Source: Tetragonia tetragonoides (Eukaryota > Streptophyta > Magnoliopsida > Caryophyllales > Aizoaceae). Taken from it: a stretch of 64,000 bases of DNA. Made by a program: the position numbers and the translations under genes. Below, one piece after another: positions 21,999 through 34,648 of this stretch; position 1 is the stretch's first letter, and each line of letters opens with the position of its first letter. Location of the stretch: NCBI GenBank assembly GCA_038025085.1, contig CM076139.1, positions 20,105,307 to 20,169,306 of the forward strand, in the 5' to 3' direction. The notes under the pieces were generated by a model, which saw only the letters and a list, made by a program, of their open reading frames with translations, was not told where the DNA came from and searched no databases.

Positions 21999-23455
21999 GT
22001 TAGGTGAAAATGAAAGCTTCACTGACTTTGTTAAGAAATGAAGAACTAAAGTTGCCGAAATGCTTGACCGTCCATCCGAGGAAGAGCAAATTCGTAAACT
22101 CATAAAGAACTTAAAACCTCCTTAATTGAATCCTCTCAAATATCAAGCAATTACTTCATACACACAACTCAATAGTGTGGGATTGCTCATAGAGGACGAT
22201 CAAGCACTTAAAAAGGGGAAAAACAAGGACTTCTTCAACAAAGGCACTTATAACTCGAACTACAAGAAGAATCCCAACTCGAGAAGCTCCTCCAACAAGG
22301 TTAATGAAGTTAATGCTGTCTACGACAAATGGCAAAGGCAATACACCCCATTGGGCATATGACCTATATTAACGTCATGGGTCCCACTCTGGATCCTAAC
22401 GTCAAAAAGAGGAGCCCATCATGGAATCCTAATCTTTATTGAAAATTTCATAGAGGAAAAGGACATGACACCAAGAAGTGTTGGACACTCAAAAATAAAA
22501 TCCAGGATCTTTTTGACAATGGGACTATTCCCAAGCCAAAGAATGTTCCCACTGCAAACACCAACACTAATCCTCTAGGTGCGATTTTCGTCATTACAAG
22601 TAAAGAGGAAGAAAAGGACCCCTCTCGCCTGATTGTCCCTATTAGTCATTCTACCGCACCATTTAAGCTTGACTCCCTCCACCTAAAGGTAGCCGGAATT
22701 CGGGATAGTGATGAAGAAGATGACCTTCAAGCAATGAAAAGCGCCCCTAAGAAGTCATTGGAAGAATTGCTCATGGAAATCACCGTCGGTCTAAAACAAA
22801 TAGACGAAGAGGTAACTAACATGGAGATGAAGAGAAAAGAGAGAGAGGACGCAGAAGCGCAGTCCGCATCTATCCTCCATCAAAGCATAAATCTTCCACT
22901 TGAAAGTCACGCCCGATCCACGAGGGATATGACCAAAAGGGAATTTTCTCCATTACCTCTCCGCCTTACTCACACTCTTGAAATACTCATAAGTATTGGG
23001 ATAGTACAACCACTGGGACCTACCCCTGATCCTGTCTCTCTCGGGATTGCTTGGCACCTACTTAAGTTTTGCAATTACCATAGGGGAAGAGGCCACGACA
23101 CTGAAGAATGTTGGGCACTGAAACACAGAATTCAAGATCGCATAGAAGTCCAGCCGTGTAGCTACAAAAATACCGCCAATCCAGAGAAGGAATACCATAA
23201 CCGAATGCCAAGGAGGGTATATACCCCTCTTTTCTCGACCCCAACTCAAATCTTTCAAGATATTTGTTGGAAAGGTTATCTAGATCCCATCGGGCCAACG
23301 CCCGATCCAGATCCAGGAAATAAGAGTAAGAACTGGAACAATACCTCTTTTTGCATCTATCATCGAGGAAGAGGACATGGTACGGACGAGTGCATGCACC
23401 TGAAACGCAAGATACAAGACCTCATTAACGGGGGGGTCATCTGCATTCTGTGAGA
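21999..23455 (+). pseudogene. gag: Gag of Tat-type element F with three tandem zinc-knuckle modules, broken
   Basis: Starts abruptly at the junction with E (LGENESFTDFVKK, then EEQIRKLIKNLKPP). Three modules follow, each a GPT-DP phrase and a C-x2-H-x4-GH-x4-C knuckle: GPTLDP with KFHRGKGHDTKKC (22390-22490, first Cys replaced by a TGA stop), GPTPDP with CNYHRGRGHDTEEC (23010-23110) and GPTPDP with CIYHRGRGHGTDEC (23290-23395). Knuckles bind the genomic RNA in retroelement Gag. At least three stops and a frame change near 23440 break the frame. The N-terminal part and 5' LTR are missing. Confidence 0.72.
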
Positions 23456-25873
23456 CCTTGTCCAACACCCTTAACAAAGGACGAATTACCTTCATCCCTC
23501 CTTTGCCTGTAAGAAGGAGGCTAAACTTTCATTGGGTAGAGGACACACCCAATATTGCTTTGGGTCTACTATTTGGACAAGAGCATCCCCGTCCAGAGAA
23601 TGAGGAGCTCCACAATGTCAATAATGCAATTCAAGATGCAAACTTTGACCCAACTAAGTTGATCACTCCAAACGAAGGTCAACTCACTAAGCAGAAACGC
23701 ACCATAAGCTGGATGGGAGCCAATGGAAAGAAGATCAAGATCACTATCTCCAAAGAGTGCAAGCCTGACACCGACACTGACTCCGACCGGACTGAATCTG
23801 ATTTTGAAGACGAGTATAATATAGTAGAGTCGGGTGGTCCACCCAAATCTATGTTTAATACTGTTTGCAAGTCTAATGATGCTAAAGCAAATAGTAATGG
23901 CTCAGTTGATGTTTCAGTTTCCTCTATCAATGAAATGAATACTGATTCTGCTTACTTCTTGGATTACTTAGTAGCTAATAATTCAAAAGATGAACAAGAA
24001 TTTCCCAAAGAAGTAACTAAAGCAATATTAGAGCATGAACAAAAGACTTCAATCGTGGAAGAAACAGAATTAATTAATCTTCCAAGCGATCAAGAGTCAC
24101 GCCAAGTGCGCATTGGCTTATCGTTAACTCCCAAAGAGTGAGAAATCTTTATAAATCTCTTAAAAGAATACATAGACGTTTTCGCTTGGTCCTACAAAGA
24201 TATGCTGGGAGTAAGTCGTGAGATAGCATAGCATACAATATTGCTCAATCGTGATTCGAAACCGGTGAAGCAAAAACATCAGAGAATGAAACCTGTGTGG
24301 ACATTGAAAATCAAAGAAGAGGTACAGAAACAGCTCGCAACAGGTTTTATTAAGGCCTCTCAATATCCAGAATGGGTTGCTAACATAGTGCCCGTTTCAA
24401 AAAAGGACGGTAAAGTAAGGATGTGCGTCGATTTTAGAGACCTAAACAAGGCAAGTCCAAAGGACGACTTTCCTTAGCGACATATAGACGTACTGGTGGA
24501 CAATACCGCTGAACATGCCCTCTTATCATTCATGGACGGCTATGCAGGGTATAACCAAATACAAATGGCCGAAGAAGATATGGAGAAAACCACCTTCATA
24601 ACCCAATGGGGAACATATTGCTATACCGTCATGCTTTCGTGTTGAAGAATGCGGGAGCAACATACCAAAGAACTGCAACTTCCCTTGTACATGACATGGT
24701 GGACAAGGAAGCCGAGGTGTATGTAGACGATATGATCATCAAATCCAAGGAGAGAGAAGGGCATATACCCTCTCTAAAGAAATTCTTCGACAGGCTTCGG
24801 AACTACAATATGAGATTAAATCCTCAAAAGTCTGCATTCGGAGTAACTTCTGGCAAGCTCTTAGGATTTGTCATAAGTACAAGAGGCATTGAAATTGATC
24901 CTACCAAAATCAAAGCTATAAGATATATGCCTCTCCCAAAAATGAAAAAGAGATAAGAGGATTCTTAGGACGACTCCAATATATAAGTCGATTCATATCC
25001 AAATTGACTATCACATGCGATCCCATCTTCAAAAAGCTCAAAAAGGACACCAAATCTACCTGGGATGATCAATGCAAGCAAGCCTTTGACAAACTTAAGG
25101 AGTATTTAGCTAATCCACCCGTGTTGGTTCCACCAATTCAGGGAAAACCACTTATGCTAAACCTAACAGTCACTGAAATCGCCATGGGTGCTATGTTGGC
25201 CCAAAAGGTGGAGAATGATGAAAAGACAATATACTATCTTAGCAAGAAATTCTTAGAATACGAAACGCGCTACTCCACACTAGAGAAGACGTGTCTCGCA
25301 TTGGTCACTGCAACAAAGAAGTTTCGACACTACATGCTACAACATTCTATCCATATAAAGTCAAGGATGAATCCACTAAAGTACTTGTTCGAACAACCCA
25401 TTTTTAGTGGAAGAATAGCAAGGTGGACTGTCATGCTTTTAAAATTCGATCTAACTTTTGAACACCAAAAGGCGATTAAAGGACATGCCATTTCGCTGAA
25501 AACCCAGTTAATAGCGAAGATGCTACACATGACTTTCCCGATGAAGGAATAATGAGTGTCGAAGAAACCACTTGGTAGTTATACTTTGACGGAGCATCAA
25601 ACCAAAAAGGTTATGGCGTAGGACTATTATTAGTCAGCCCAGAAGGCGAGCATACTCCCAGAGCCGTCAAATTAGACCACGAGGTAACTAACAACGGCGC
25701 CGAATATGAAGCATGCATCATTGGTTTAGAAGCGGCAATAGAACTATAAATTAAGGACCTAAAGGTATATGGAGACTCAAATCTTATCATAAATAAAGTC
25801 TCCAAAAAGTGGAGAGTGAAAAGCGAATCCTTGACACCTTACCAGGAATATCTTAAAAGATAGCCAAATATTT
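23456..25873 (+). pseudogene. pol: Pol of Tat-type element F, first part: RT, RNase H, archaeal RNase H (split by copia)
   Basis: After an acidic linker (ORF 23458-24141) comes RT: YIDVFAWSYKDMLGV near 24165, KKDGKVRMCVDFRDLN near 24405, and the catalytic VYVDDMIIKSK near 24718. RNase H follows near 25100-25500 (MGAMLAQKVEN, YETRYSTLEKTCLA). The archaeal RNase H begins LYFDGASNQKGYGVG near 25580 and is cut at 25873 by the copia element; it continues at 33162. No protease site was recognised between gag and RT. Stops: near 24139, 24229 and 24476; frame changes near 24640 and 24950; two stops in the aRH (25576 and near 25747). Confidence 0.85.
25869..25873. repeat. Left target-site duplication TATTT of the copia element
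   Basis: Identical to 33162-33166 on the other side of the element. Confidence 0.9.
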
Positions 25874-26481
25874 TGTTGGATTTGCCCTATGAACTGATCA
25901 TAATAAGAATTAATAATTGCATTGTTGGTTGGACTATGAAAACTGATTTTTACTTAATATGGGTAATCGTGATGTTTTACTATAAACCAATAAGGGTTTG
26001 TGGGCCCGAAAAGTGTTTTGGACTTACTGCCACATTAAGTAAACCAGCAGGGTCGCACACTTAACATGCTCGTTTTATTAGAAGGGTCTAATTCGGATTA
26101 GGCCCATCACACACTTAACCTAATCAGCCCTCCTACCTCTCTATATATATCGTGACTCCTGATCAGTTAGGGTTACACGTGATAATCGGTTTTCACGAAA
26201 CCCTAACTGTGTGTCATTAGAGTAAGGAGAGAATGTAGGTTGTGAACGGGATCGCTGTACTAGCATACTGACGTGTGGATTCGAGCCTGTGTGTGGATAC
26301 CAGTTGAGGCATGGCATCTGACGTGTTAGTCCATACCCAATCACTGTTCATCCAACCAGCAACCAACGGAGTGAGGTAGGATTTTGATTTGATATTTAAT
26401 TATAGTAATCACATGTATTTTTGGGTTAACTGAATTTCTATTATGCATGTGTGATCATGTTAGTAATTAGAAATTCCTTCA
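25874..26481 (+). repeat. Copia 5' LTR, 608 bases
   Basis: TG..CA ends. Same length as the 3' LTR with no indel. By eye I count about 39 substitutions in 608 positions (near 6.4%). It has a tctatatatatcg TATA-like site near 26140-26151. Confidence 0.95.
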
Positions 26482-26482
26482 G

Positions 26483-26500
26483 TGGTATCAGAGCTGCTTG
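26483..26500 (+). other. Copia primer-binding site, initiator tRNA-Met type
   Basis: TGGTATCAGAGCTGCTTG one base after the LTR. The TGGTATCAGAGC core is the standard complement of the 3' end of plant initiator tRNA-Met. Confidence 0.92.
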
Positions 26501-27816
26501 TGTTTTATTGTTTTAGAATATATGATATATGGTAGATATATGAGTAAGTTCGAAATCATGATATGTATATAATACATGTTTATGTGTGATTCGTTTTCTG
26601 TTTTTCTAATATTCGGATCTGAGCATGTTAGTATTTATCAATCTATGAAAGCATGTCTGTATGAATAGTCCATATGTTATGATTCGTATGTTGCCAGCAT
26701 GTTGTTTGAATACAAGTCGTTGTAATTCTGTATGCTACTGTTTGACGAATTCACATAGACAAACTAGGGCAAAACCCTAAAATATGTTAAATACGTTGAG
26801 CCTAGGGTTCACGATTAATGAGATTAATCGTGGCAGTTTCCCCACTAAACGGAATTGAGAATTCTGTTTAAGTTTCGGGGCGCTGTATGGATCCGCTTGT
26901 TTTGTGCGAACGATGTTTTATTTTATGCCATTATGCAAATCTTTGATGTTTCGTATATGATATCTTAGTTCATATGATGTTGAATGATATGGTATGGTAA
27001 ATAGTATGGCCCATAATTTTACTTTGGTTTAAAATACGGAATGTGTGTCGTTTATTTGAATGTAATTATTAAATACGACCTGCGTGTCTTTACTTTGAAT
27101 GTAATAATTAGATTAATGTTAGTGTAGTAGTGTAACTTTTACGATATAGTTGATTGTAAGATCAAGTTCATGAAGGTCAAAGGATATCATGGAGATGGCC
27201 TTCCAGCTGCTATATGGAAAAAGAAAAGTGTGGAGATTAGATCACCATAGCTTAGGGGGCCATACTATATCACATGTGTTGTTATTTATGCTTCTGCTTA
27301 TTTACTGTTGATTATATTTATTTTTATGTTTGCATGAAACTCAACTCCATATAATCAATCACATCCCTTAGTAATATTAAGTTAACTTGATGCCTTTCCA
27401 ATCTCATACACCTATTAGGACTTGGTTCATTAAAATGTGTCTTCCAAAGTAGAGCATCCTTAATTACTCAAGTCTGTTAGGATGAGTAACAGTTTCCGAT
27501 ATGTATAAATTGGTTAACTTAATAAGGCTATCAAAACAATTTTGGGCCTTAAGGCATAGAGTTGGGAGCCGGGACATATGATGTCATCCCAACGACCAGG
27601 AGTTGTATAGGATACAATTAGTAAAGGGTTACTTACCTATAACTAAGTGTAAAGTGATAAGCCAAAGCTTACTTAATACTTAGAAAATATGGCTCTTGGC
27701 TCTACTATATTTTATAGGGATTTTTGTCACATCAGTATAGTGGATTTATTTGTTAAATTGTTAACGAAATATTTATGAAATAAGTCACTAAAATCTTTGT
27801 ACATTTGCTGTAGATA
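26501..27816 (+). other. Long copia leader, no coding signal
   Basis: About 1.3 kb between primer site and gag, AT-rich, without an ORF above about 60 codons. Nothing recognisable apart from being part of the element. Confidence 0.6.
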
Positions 27817-28683
27817 ATGTCAAATCCTACACCATCACACTCATTTTCACTGCGATCCGTCCTTGAGAAGGACAAATTCAATGGAACCAATTTCTTGGAC
27901 TGGTATCGAAACTTGAGAATTATTCTCAAACAAGAGAAAAAGGAATATGTCCTTGAGAAACTAGTACCCAAGAAGGCTCCTGCTACCAATGCTCCTGATG
28001 CTGAGAGGAATGCTTATTAGAAGCTCAAAGATGATTCAATTGATGTCAGTTGTCTCATGTTGGCCACCATGAATTCTGAGCTTTAGAAGCGATATAAAAA
28101 TATGGAGGCTTATGAGATGATTGAGAGCCTGAAAAATTTGTTTCAGGAGCAAGCACGAACTGAGAGGTTTAACACTGTGTGTGACTTGGTTAAGTGCAAG
28201 ATGGGGAAAGGAAGTTCAGTTAGTCCTCATGTAATCAAGATGATTGGATATGTTGAGAACATGGAAAAACTGGGCTCCCTAATGGGTCTAGAGTTGGCTA
28301 CTGATATCATCTTAGCATCATTGACTAATGATTATGATATTTTTGTTATGAATTATAATATGCATAATATTAACAAGTCATTGGCTGAGCTGCATTGGAT
28401 GCTTAAAACTGCTGAGCAAAACATCAAAAAGGACCCAACTCCCAATATTCTAATGGTTAGAAAGGGGGCCCAGTTTAAGAAACATGGTCAAACTAAGGAC
28501 AAGGGAAAGGCTAACATGAAGGGTCCGATTGTGAATCAACCCAAAGGAAAGCCTAAGTTCAAACCCTCGTCTGTTCCTAATGATGAAACCAAGTGCTTCT
28601 ACTGCAATGAGCTTGGGCATTGGAAGAGGAATTGCAAAAAATATTTGGAGGATTTAAGAAGAATAAGGAAAGTGTTCCTTTAA
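27817..28683 (+). pseudogene. gag: Copia gag, broken
   Basis: Starts ATGTCAAATCCTACACC at 27817. The N-terminus SVLEKDKFNGTNFLDWYRNL is typical of copia gag polyproteins. The C-terminal knuckle is CFYCNELGHWKRNC near 28590, a C-x2-C-x4-H-x4-C motif. Two in-frame TAG stops (28018 after RNAY, where Trp is expected, and 28084 after NSEL, where Gln is expected) are each one G:C to A:T change from sense. A frameshift near 28665 separates the knuckle from protease. Confidence 0.9.
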
Positions 28684-31600
28684 CTTCAGGTAAATGTTAT
28701 GTTATAGAAGTAAATGTATTTACTTCTTCAAATTCTACTTCTTGGGTATTAGATACCGGATTTGGTGCTCACATTTGTGCAAATGGGCAGGGACTAAAGA
28801 GAAGTAGGACTTTGGCAAAAGGTGAAGTGGACCTGCACGTTGGAAATGGAGCAAGAGTTGTTGCGTTATCTGTAGGAACATTTTATTTAAGTTTGCCATC
28901 TGGATTGGTTTTACAACTCAATAATTGTTATTATGTACCTGCCATTAGCAAGAATATTATTTGTGTTTCAGTTTTTGACTTGGATGATTTTGTCTTTGTG
29001 ATTAAGAACAAATGTTGTTCCTTTTATAAAGATGATATATTTTATGTTAGCGGTCCAATGAAAAATGGCCTTTATGTTTTAGACCTTAAAATTCCAGTTT
29101 ATAACATAACTACTAAGAGGCTCAAATCAAATGACTCTAACCCAACTTACCTTTGGCATTGTCATCTTGGACATATAAACGAGAAGCGTGTTCAAAAGCT
29201 CCATAATGATGGACTTTTAAACTTATTTGACTTTGAGTCATTTGAGACATGTGAGTCTTGTTTATTAGGGAAGATGACTAAGACACCTTTCACTGGTCAC
29301 ATTGAGAGAGCAAGTGATTTATTAGGCCTCATACATACTGATGTATGCGGACCATTAAGCATAGTTGCTAGAGGAGGTTACCACTACTTTATTACCTTTA
29401 CTGATGACTTCAGCAGGTATGGTTATGTCTACTTGATGAGGCATAAATCTGAATCCTTTGAAAAAGTTCAGGGAGTTTCAGAATGAAGTACAAAATCAAA
29501 TTGGAAAAAAGATTAGAGCCCTTCGATCAGATCGAGGGGGTGAGTATCTAAGCCAAGAGTTCGATAGTCATTTGAAAGATTGTGGAATTGTTTCACAACT
29601 CACCCCTCCAGGTACAACACAATGGAATGGTGTATCGGAGAGGAGAAATCAAACTTTGTTAGACATGGTTCGATCTATGATGAGCCTTACTAGTCTTCCA
29701 ATATCTTTTTGGGGATATGCTCTTAAGACAGCAGCGTTCACACTTAATAGGAGTCCATCAAAATCAGTAGAAAAGACACCATATGAGAAATGGACGGGAA
29801 AAATTCCCAGCTTGACTTTTCTAAAGATTTGGGGTTGTGAAGCTTATGTAAAACGTTTACTTTCTGATAAGCTTGGACCTAAATCTGATAAATGCTTCTG
29901 TGTGGGATATCCTAAAGAAACTAAAGGATATTACTTTTACCATCCCACCGACAACAAAGTGTTTGTGGCTCGACACAGTGTCTTCTTAGAAAGAGATCGA
30001 GTTTCTTTCTAAAGGAACCAGTGGGAGTAAAGTGCAACTCGAAGAGGTTGGAGAGCCACAGGAGAGTATTCCAATTTCTGAGGAGACTCAAAGTAGTTTA
30101 CAAGATGTTGTAGTACCTACACCTGTGGCACCATCCCCTCGTAGGTCTGAAAGAGTGCACCGAGAACCCATTAGATATGGTTTCTTGGTGACTGAACATT
30201 GTCATATATTATTAATAGAGGATGATGAGCCTACGACCTACACGGAAGCAATGATGGGCCCAGATTCCGACAAATGGCTTCAAGCCATGAAATCTGAAAT
30301 GGATTCCATGTATGAAAACAAAGTATGGACTTTGGTTAACCCACCCGATAGCATAAAAACCATTGAGTGTAAATGGGTTTTCAAGAAGAAAATTGACATG
30401 CATGAGAATGTTTATATATTCAAGGCATGATTGGTGGCAAAAGGTTATAATCAAATTCATGGGATAAATTATGATGAAACCTTTTCGCCCGTCGCAATGC
30501 TTAAATCCATTAGGATACTCCTTGCCATTGCTGCATATTATGACTATGAGATATGAAAAATGGATGTGAAGACAGCTTTCCTTAATGGAAACCTAGAAGA
30601 GGAAGTGTACATAACACAACCCGAGGGCTTTACATCACCAGGAGGAAAGGTATGCAAGCTTCAGCGATCTATTGATGGATTGAAGTAGGCATCCAGGAGT
30701 TGGAATCTTTGCTTCAATGAGGCAATCAAAGAGATTGATTTCCTTAGACGCGAAGAGGAACCTTGTGTGTACAAGAAAGTTAGTGGGAGCGCTGTGGTAT
30801 TCTTGGTCTTATATGTGGACGACATATTACTGATTGGAAATGATATTCCTACACTTCAGTCAGTCAAGGCCTTTTTGGGAAAGTGTTTCTCAATGAACGA
30901 CATGGGAGAGGCAACCTATATCTTGGGGATTAGGATCTATAGAGATAGATCAAAAAGACTCTTGGGCTTAAGCTAGAGTACCTATATAGATAAGGTGTTG
31001 AAAAGGTTCAACATGCAAGATTCCAAGAAAGGTAATCTTCCCATATCACATGGCATAACTCTTAGCAAGACTCAGTGTCCTTCGACACAAGATGAGCCAG
31101 ATCGCATGAGTAGAATTCCTTATGCTTCTGCTACAGGGTCTATCATGTATGCCATGATGTGTACTCGTCCTGACGTTGCTTGTGCTTTGAGTATGACGAG
31201 TAGATACCAATCTAATCCAGGTGAAAGTCACTGGGTCGCAGTCAAGAGCATCCTCAAGTACTTAAGAAGGACTAAGGATGTATTTCTTGTCTATGGTGGT
31301 GAAGAGGAACTCACTGTAAGTGGTTACACTGATGCAAGCTTCCAAACGGATAAGGATGATTCCCAATCGCAGTCTGGATTTGTATTCATTCTGAATGGAG
31401 GAGCAATTTTTTGGAAGAGTTCCAAACAAGATACAGTTGCTGATTCTACAACAGAAGCCAAGTATATTGCTGCTTCTGAAGCAGCAACAGAAGCAGTGTG
31501 GATTCGAAAATTCATCATTCACTTGGGGTGATACCTAATAGTTCGAATCCAATGGACCTTTATTATGACAGCAATGGGGCCATTGCATTGGCGAAGGAGC

Positions 31601-31740
31601 CTAGGGATCATCAGAAAACTAGGCATATACTCAGACATTACCATTTGATACTAAGCTTTGTACAAATGGGAGATGTCAAGGTGTGCAGAGTATCATCGGA
31701 GATGAACATTGCTGATCCACTGACTAAGCCTCTACCATAG
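28684..31740 (+). pseudogene. pol: Copia pol: protease, integrase, RT, RNase H, broken
   Basis: Protease SWVLDTGFGAHIC near 28740. Integrase zinc finger HCHLGHINEKRV to CESCLLGK near 29155-29270; core with IHTDVCGP and TDDFSRYGY near 29330-29420; ALRSDRGGEYLS near 29520; WNGVSERRNQTLLDM near 29625. RT starts near 30250 (KWLQAMKSEMDSM) with the active site YVDDILLIGND near 30811. RNase H near 31310-31520 (VSGYTDASFQTDKDD, STTEAKYIAASEA) and LYYDSNGAIALAKEP near 31558. Frameshifts near 29465, 30012-30040 and 31530. Stops at 30428, 30555, 30687 and 30974 each look like one transition from Arg, Trp, Gln and Gln. The catalytic residues themselves are intact. Confidence 0.92.
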
Positions 31741-32542
31741 GATAAGCATGAGCGTCATACTATTACACAAGGACTTAGATCCATGAATGATTGGTCTCTG
31801 TCCTAGTGGGAGGTTTATCTTGTGACTTGTGTTCGATTTATTTATTACTGTCCCAATAAATAATTTATATGATGTAGATCATTGCGTATGTGACTTGATT
31901 GTGAGACTCTATTGTTATAAATATAATTATTCTAAAATTGTCCGTAGTCAGTTATCATTATTTGTGGGAATTTGATAACTATTGAGACTATCATGTGGAT
32001 TGATTGATGGCCAAGTTTCACAGGTCATAATTATAGATATGAGATTGATCACATGGATAAATGTTAGAGAACATTGTATTGGACTGACCCATTTCAAAAA
32101 CATCGAAAAGATTGTTATATAAGTGTCATCAATGTTTTTCATATGCAACATTTAATTGGATCCTTTGACCTGAACTCACCATGGTTTCCTACATGATGTA
32201 TAGCATATCTTGATATTGTCAAACGTTAATCCTTAATTGGATGACTATAAAGATAATTGAATGATGTGTTCTAAGTCATACGGAGGAATGTGAGTGAGCA
32301 AGATGGGATTTGTCACTCTCATATAATGGGAGTAAGATATCTGTCGGCCCTTCGATGAGTTTAAACTGAAATGCATGGTCGTGCTCAAATGGATTGAAAG
32401 TCAATCGTTTGTTTTAAACAGTTTAACTGCGGAATCGAGAAAGTCATAATTGAACTATATAAGGATGACACTACTCCTTCCTTATGGTCAATTTAGGTGT
32501 CACATGACAAAGCGATCATCGGTGTATGATTAGCTATAGTGC
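31741..32542 (+). other. Copia 3' untranslated region
   Basis: About 800 bases between the end of RNase H and the polypurine tract. No coding signal or repeat seen. Confidence 0.6.
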
Positions 32543-32553
32543 AAGTGGGAGAT
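32543..32553 (+). other. Copia polypurine tract
   Basis: AAGTGGGAGAT directly before the 3' LTR TGTTGGATTT; this is the usual copia plus-strand primer form. Confidence 0.88.
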
Positions 32554-33161
32554 TGTTGGATTTTCCCTATGAACTAATCATAATGATAATTAATAACTGC
32601 ATCATTGGTTGGACTATGGAAACCGATCTTTACTTAATATGGGTAATCGTAATGTTTTGCTAGAAACCAATTAGGGTTTGCGGGCCCGAAAAGAGTTTTG
32701 GACTTACTGCCACATTAAGTAAACCAGCAGGGTCGCACACTTAACAGGCTCGTTTTATTAGAAGAGTCTAATTCGGATTAAGCCCATCACACACTTAACC
32801 TAATCAGCCCCCCTGCCTCTCTATATATATCGTGACTCCTGATCAGTTAGGATTACACGTGATAATCAGTTTTCACGAAACCCTAACTGTGTGTCATTAG
32901 AGTAAGGAGAGAACGGAGGTTGTGAACGGGATCGCTCTAATAGCATACTGACGTGTGGATTCGAGCCTGTGTGTGGATACCAGTTGAGGCACGACATCTG
33001 ACATGTTAGTCCATACCCAATCAATGTTCATCCAACCAGCAACCAACGGAGTGAGGTAGGATTTCGATTTGATATTTAATTATAGTAATTACATGTATTT
33101 CTCGGTTAATTGAATTTCTATTATGCATGTATGCTCATGTTAGTAGTTAGAAATTCCTTCA
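32554..33161 (+). repeat. Copia 3' LTR, 608 bases
   Basis: Aligns end to end with 25874-26481 without a gap. Followed by the second TATTT. Confidence 0.95.
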
Positions 33162-34232
33162 TATTTCACTCATGTCCGTTTTACATACTTCCTAGAGATG
33201 ACAACCAGTTCGCGGATGCCTTAGCAAAGATGGCCTCCATGATAAATATTCCAGATGATGTAATCTCCATGCCCATTCAAATTCAAAGGCGCACTGAGCC
33301 CGCTTTTTGTAATGCACTCGAAGTATGCGCCAATGAGGAGGAAGAAGAGGAATGGTTTACTGACATTCTCAACCTATTAGCCGAAGGCAATTACCCTCCA
33401 CGATCAACTCCTAGGGCACAAAGGGCTTTAGGAAGACTAGCCGCACAATACATACATGTGCAAGGCAATCTTTATAAAAAGACACCACAAGGGCTAAGTC
33501 TTCTATGTCTAAAGGAATGTGAGGCAAGAAAAGTCATGAGCGACATACATAATGGTGTATGTGGTCCCCATATGAATGGACTGGCCTTGTTCAAGAAAAT
33601 TCTAAGGCAAACTTTTGGCTAAGTTTGAAATCCAACATCGACAGGCTTCCCCTTATAGGAGACAAACGAATGGAGCCGTAGAGTCCGCAAACAAGAACGT
33701 GAAGCAAATGATAGCTAAGATGACGGAAAACTACGAAGATTGGCCCGACAAGCTGCAATTCGCCTTATGGGGATGTAGAACTACTATTCGATCCCCAAAG
33801 GGAGCAACGCCTTATTCTTTAGTGTACGGAATGGAGGCGGTACTCCCAGTCGAGGTAGAAATCCCTTCTTTAAGGATAGCTTTGGAAAGTGAATTACCCA
33901 AAGTAGATTGGGTCCAAGCCCGGTATGACCAATTGGTCTTGCTAGATGAAAGACGACTAAATGCCCTACAATAAGGTCATGTCTACCAAGCAAGGATGGC
34001 AAGACATTTTGATCAACGATTTAAGGCTAGAGGACTAAAAGAAGGAGACTTGGTCCTAACTGAGGTAAGACCAATTGTAGTCGACCCTCGAGGACAGTTC
34101 AAGCCTAATTGGGTCGTCCCATACATTATCAAGACAATACTATCCGGTGGAGCGGTAAAGTTAATGGATTTAGACGGCAATGAGTTCACTCAACTCACAG
34201 ATATTGACTAACTTAAGCGATTCTACGCATAA
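33162..34232 (+). pseudogene. pol: Pol of element F, second part: end of archaeal RNase H and integrase with core deletion
   Basis: Resumes with the aRH tail (YILPRDDNQFADALAKMAS near 33185) and the linker to integrase (NYPPRSTPRAQRALGRLAAQ), then HNGVCGPHMNGLALFKKILRQ near 33550. At about 33610 the zinc-finger cysteines and most of the catalytic core are missing relative to D (9480-9790): the sequence jumps to FEIQHRQASPYRRQTNGAVE. The C-terminal domain continues to TAA at 34230-34232, with stops near 33972 and 34209. It matches D pol far better than E or C pol. Confidence 0.82.
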
Positions 34233-34346
34233 AATATTGAATCTTTGAGAGAGCCCACTAAGGCACCAAGTCCAAGTCAAAATCGGTCAAACCTGTCCAC
34301 GCAGGGCCCACGACCCGAAACGAAAAAAAAAAGGTGATTTGGTTTT

Positions 34347-34390
34347 ACGAACTATATTGGCCTGATTCCGCATGGATATGTAGGTAACCC
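34347..34390. promoter_or_regulatory. Conserved non-coding block between convergent pol and aORF2 (F copy)
   Basis: ACGAACTATATTGGCCTGATTCC-type half followed by GGATATGTAGGTAACCC, the reverse of the D, E and C copies. It again lies between the integrase stop and the aORF2 stop. Confidence 0.72.
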
Positions 34391-34648
34391 ATATAACTTG
34401 GGCCCGACCACTTTAATAAAATAAATCTCTAACGGTGTTTTACTCCATTCGATTAATGCAAAATAAGCAAGTTTTTCATTAATATTGCTAAAGTCCATTA
34501 CATGCTCTAATAAAAAAAAAGAAGTGCAATAATAAATAAATAAAAGGGCAATTCTAAACTACATCTACTTGGGCATGCAAACCCGTTATTTGAATTATAC
34601 TACTAAGCAGAAAAAAGCAAGACTTGCTAGACAACTAGAGGTGGACTA

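Larger units (their letters stand above)
25874..33161 (+). mobile_element. Complete Ty1/copia LTR retrotransposon, 7,288 bases, TSD TATTT
   Basis: LTR to LTR from TGTTGGATTTGCC (25874) to AATTCCTTCA (33161). The five bases TATTT flank both ends (25869-25873 and 33162-33166), and removing the element restores the archaeal RNase H frame of F. Domain order gag, protease, integrase, RT, RNase H (integrase before RT) is diagnostic of copia. The element is complete in structure but dead in coding (six or more stops and several frameshifts). I do not assign a lineage with confidence. Confidence 0.95.

Noticed and set aside
26483..26500. tRNA-like sequences at 26483, 49453 and 62316
   Set aside because: Only the 12-18-base complement of a tRNA end, at LTR borders; these are primer sites, not tRNA genes.
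26501..27816. Possible host gene fragment in the long copia leader
   Set aside because: No ORF, splice or protein similarity that I can see; the leader is simply long.
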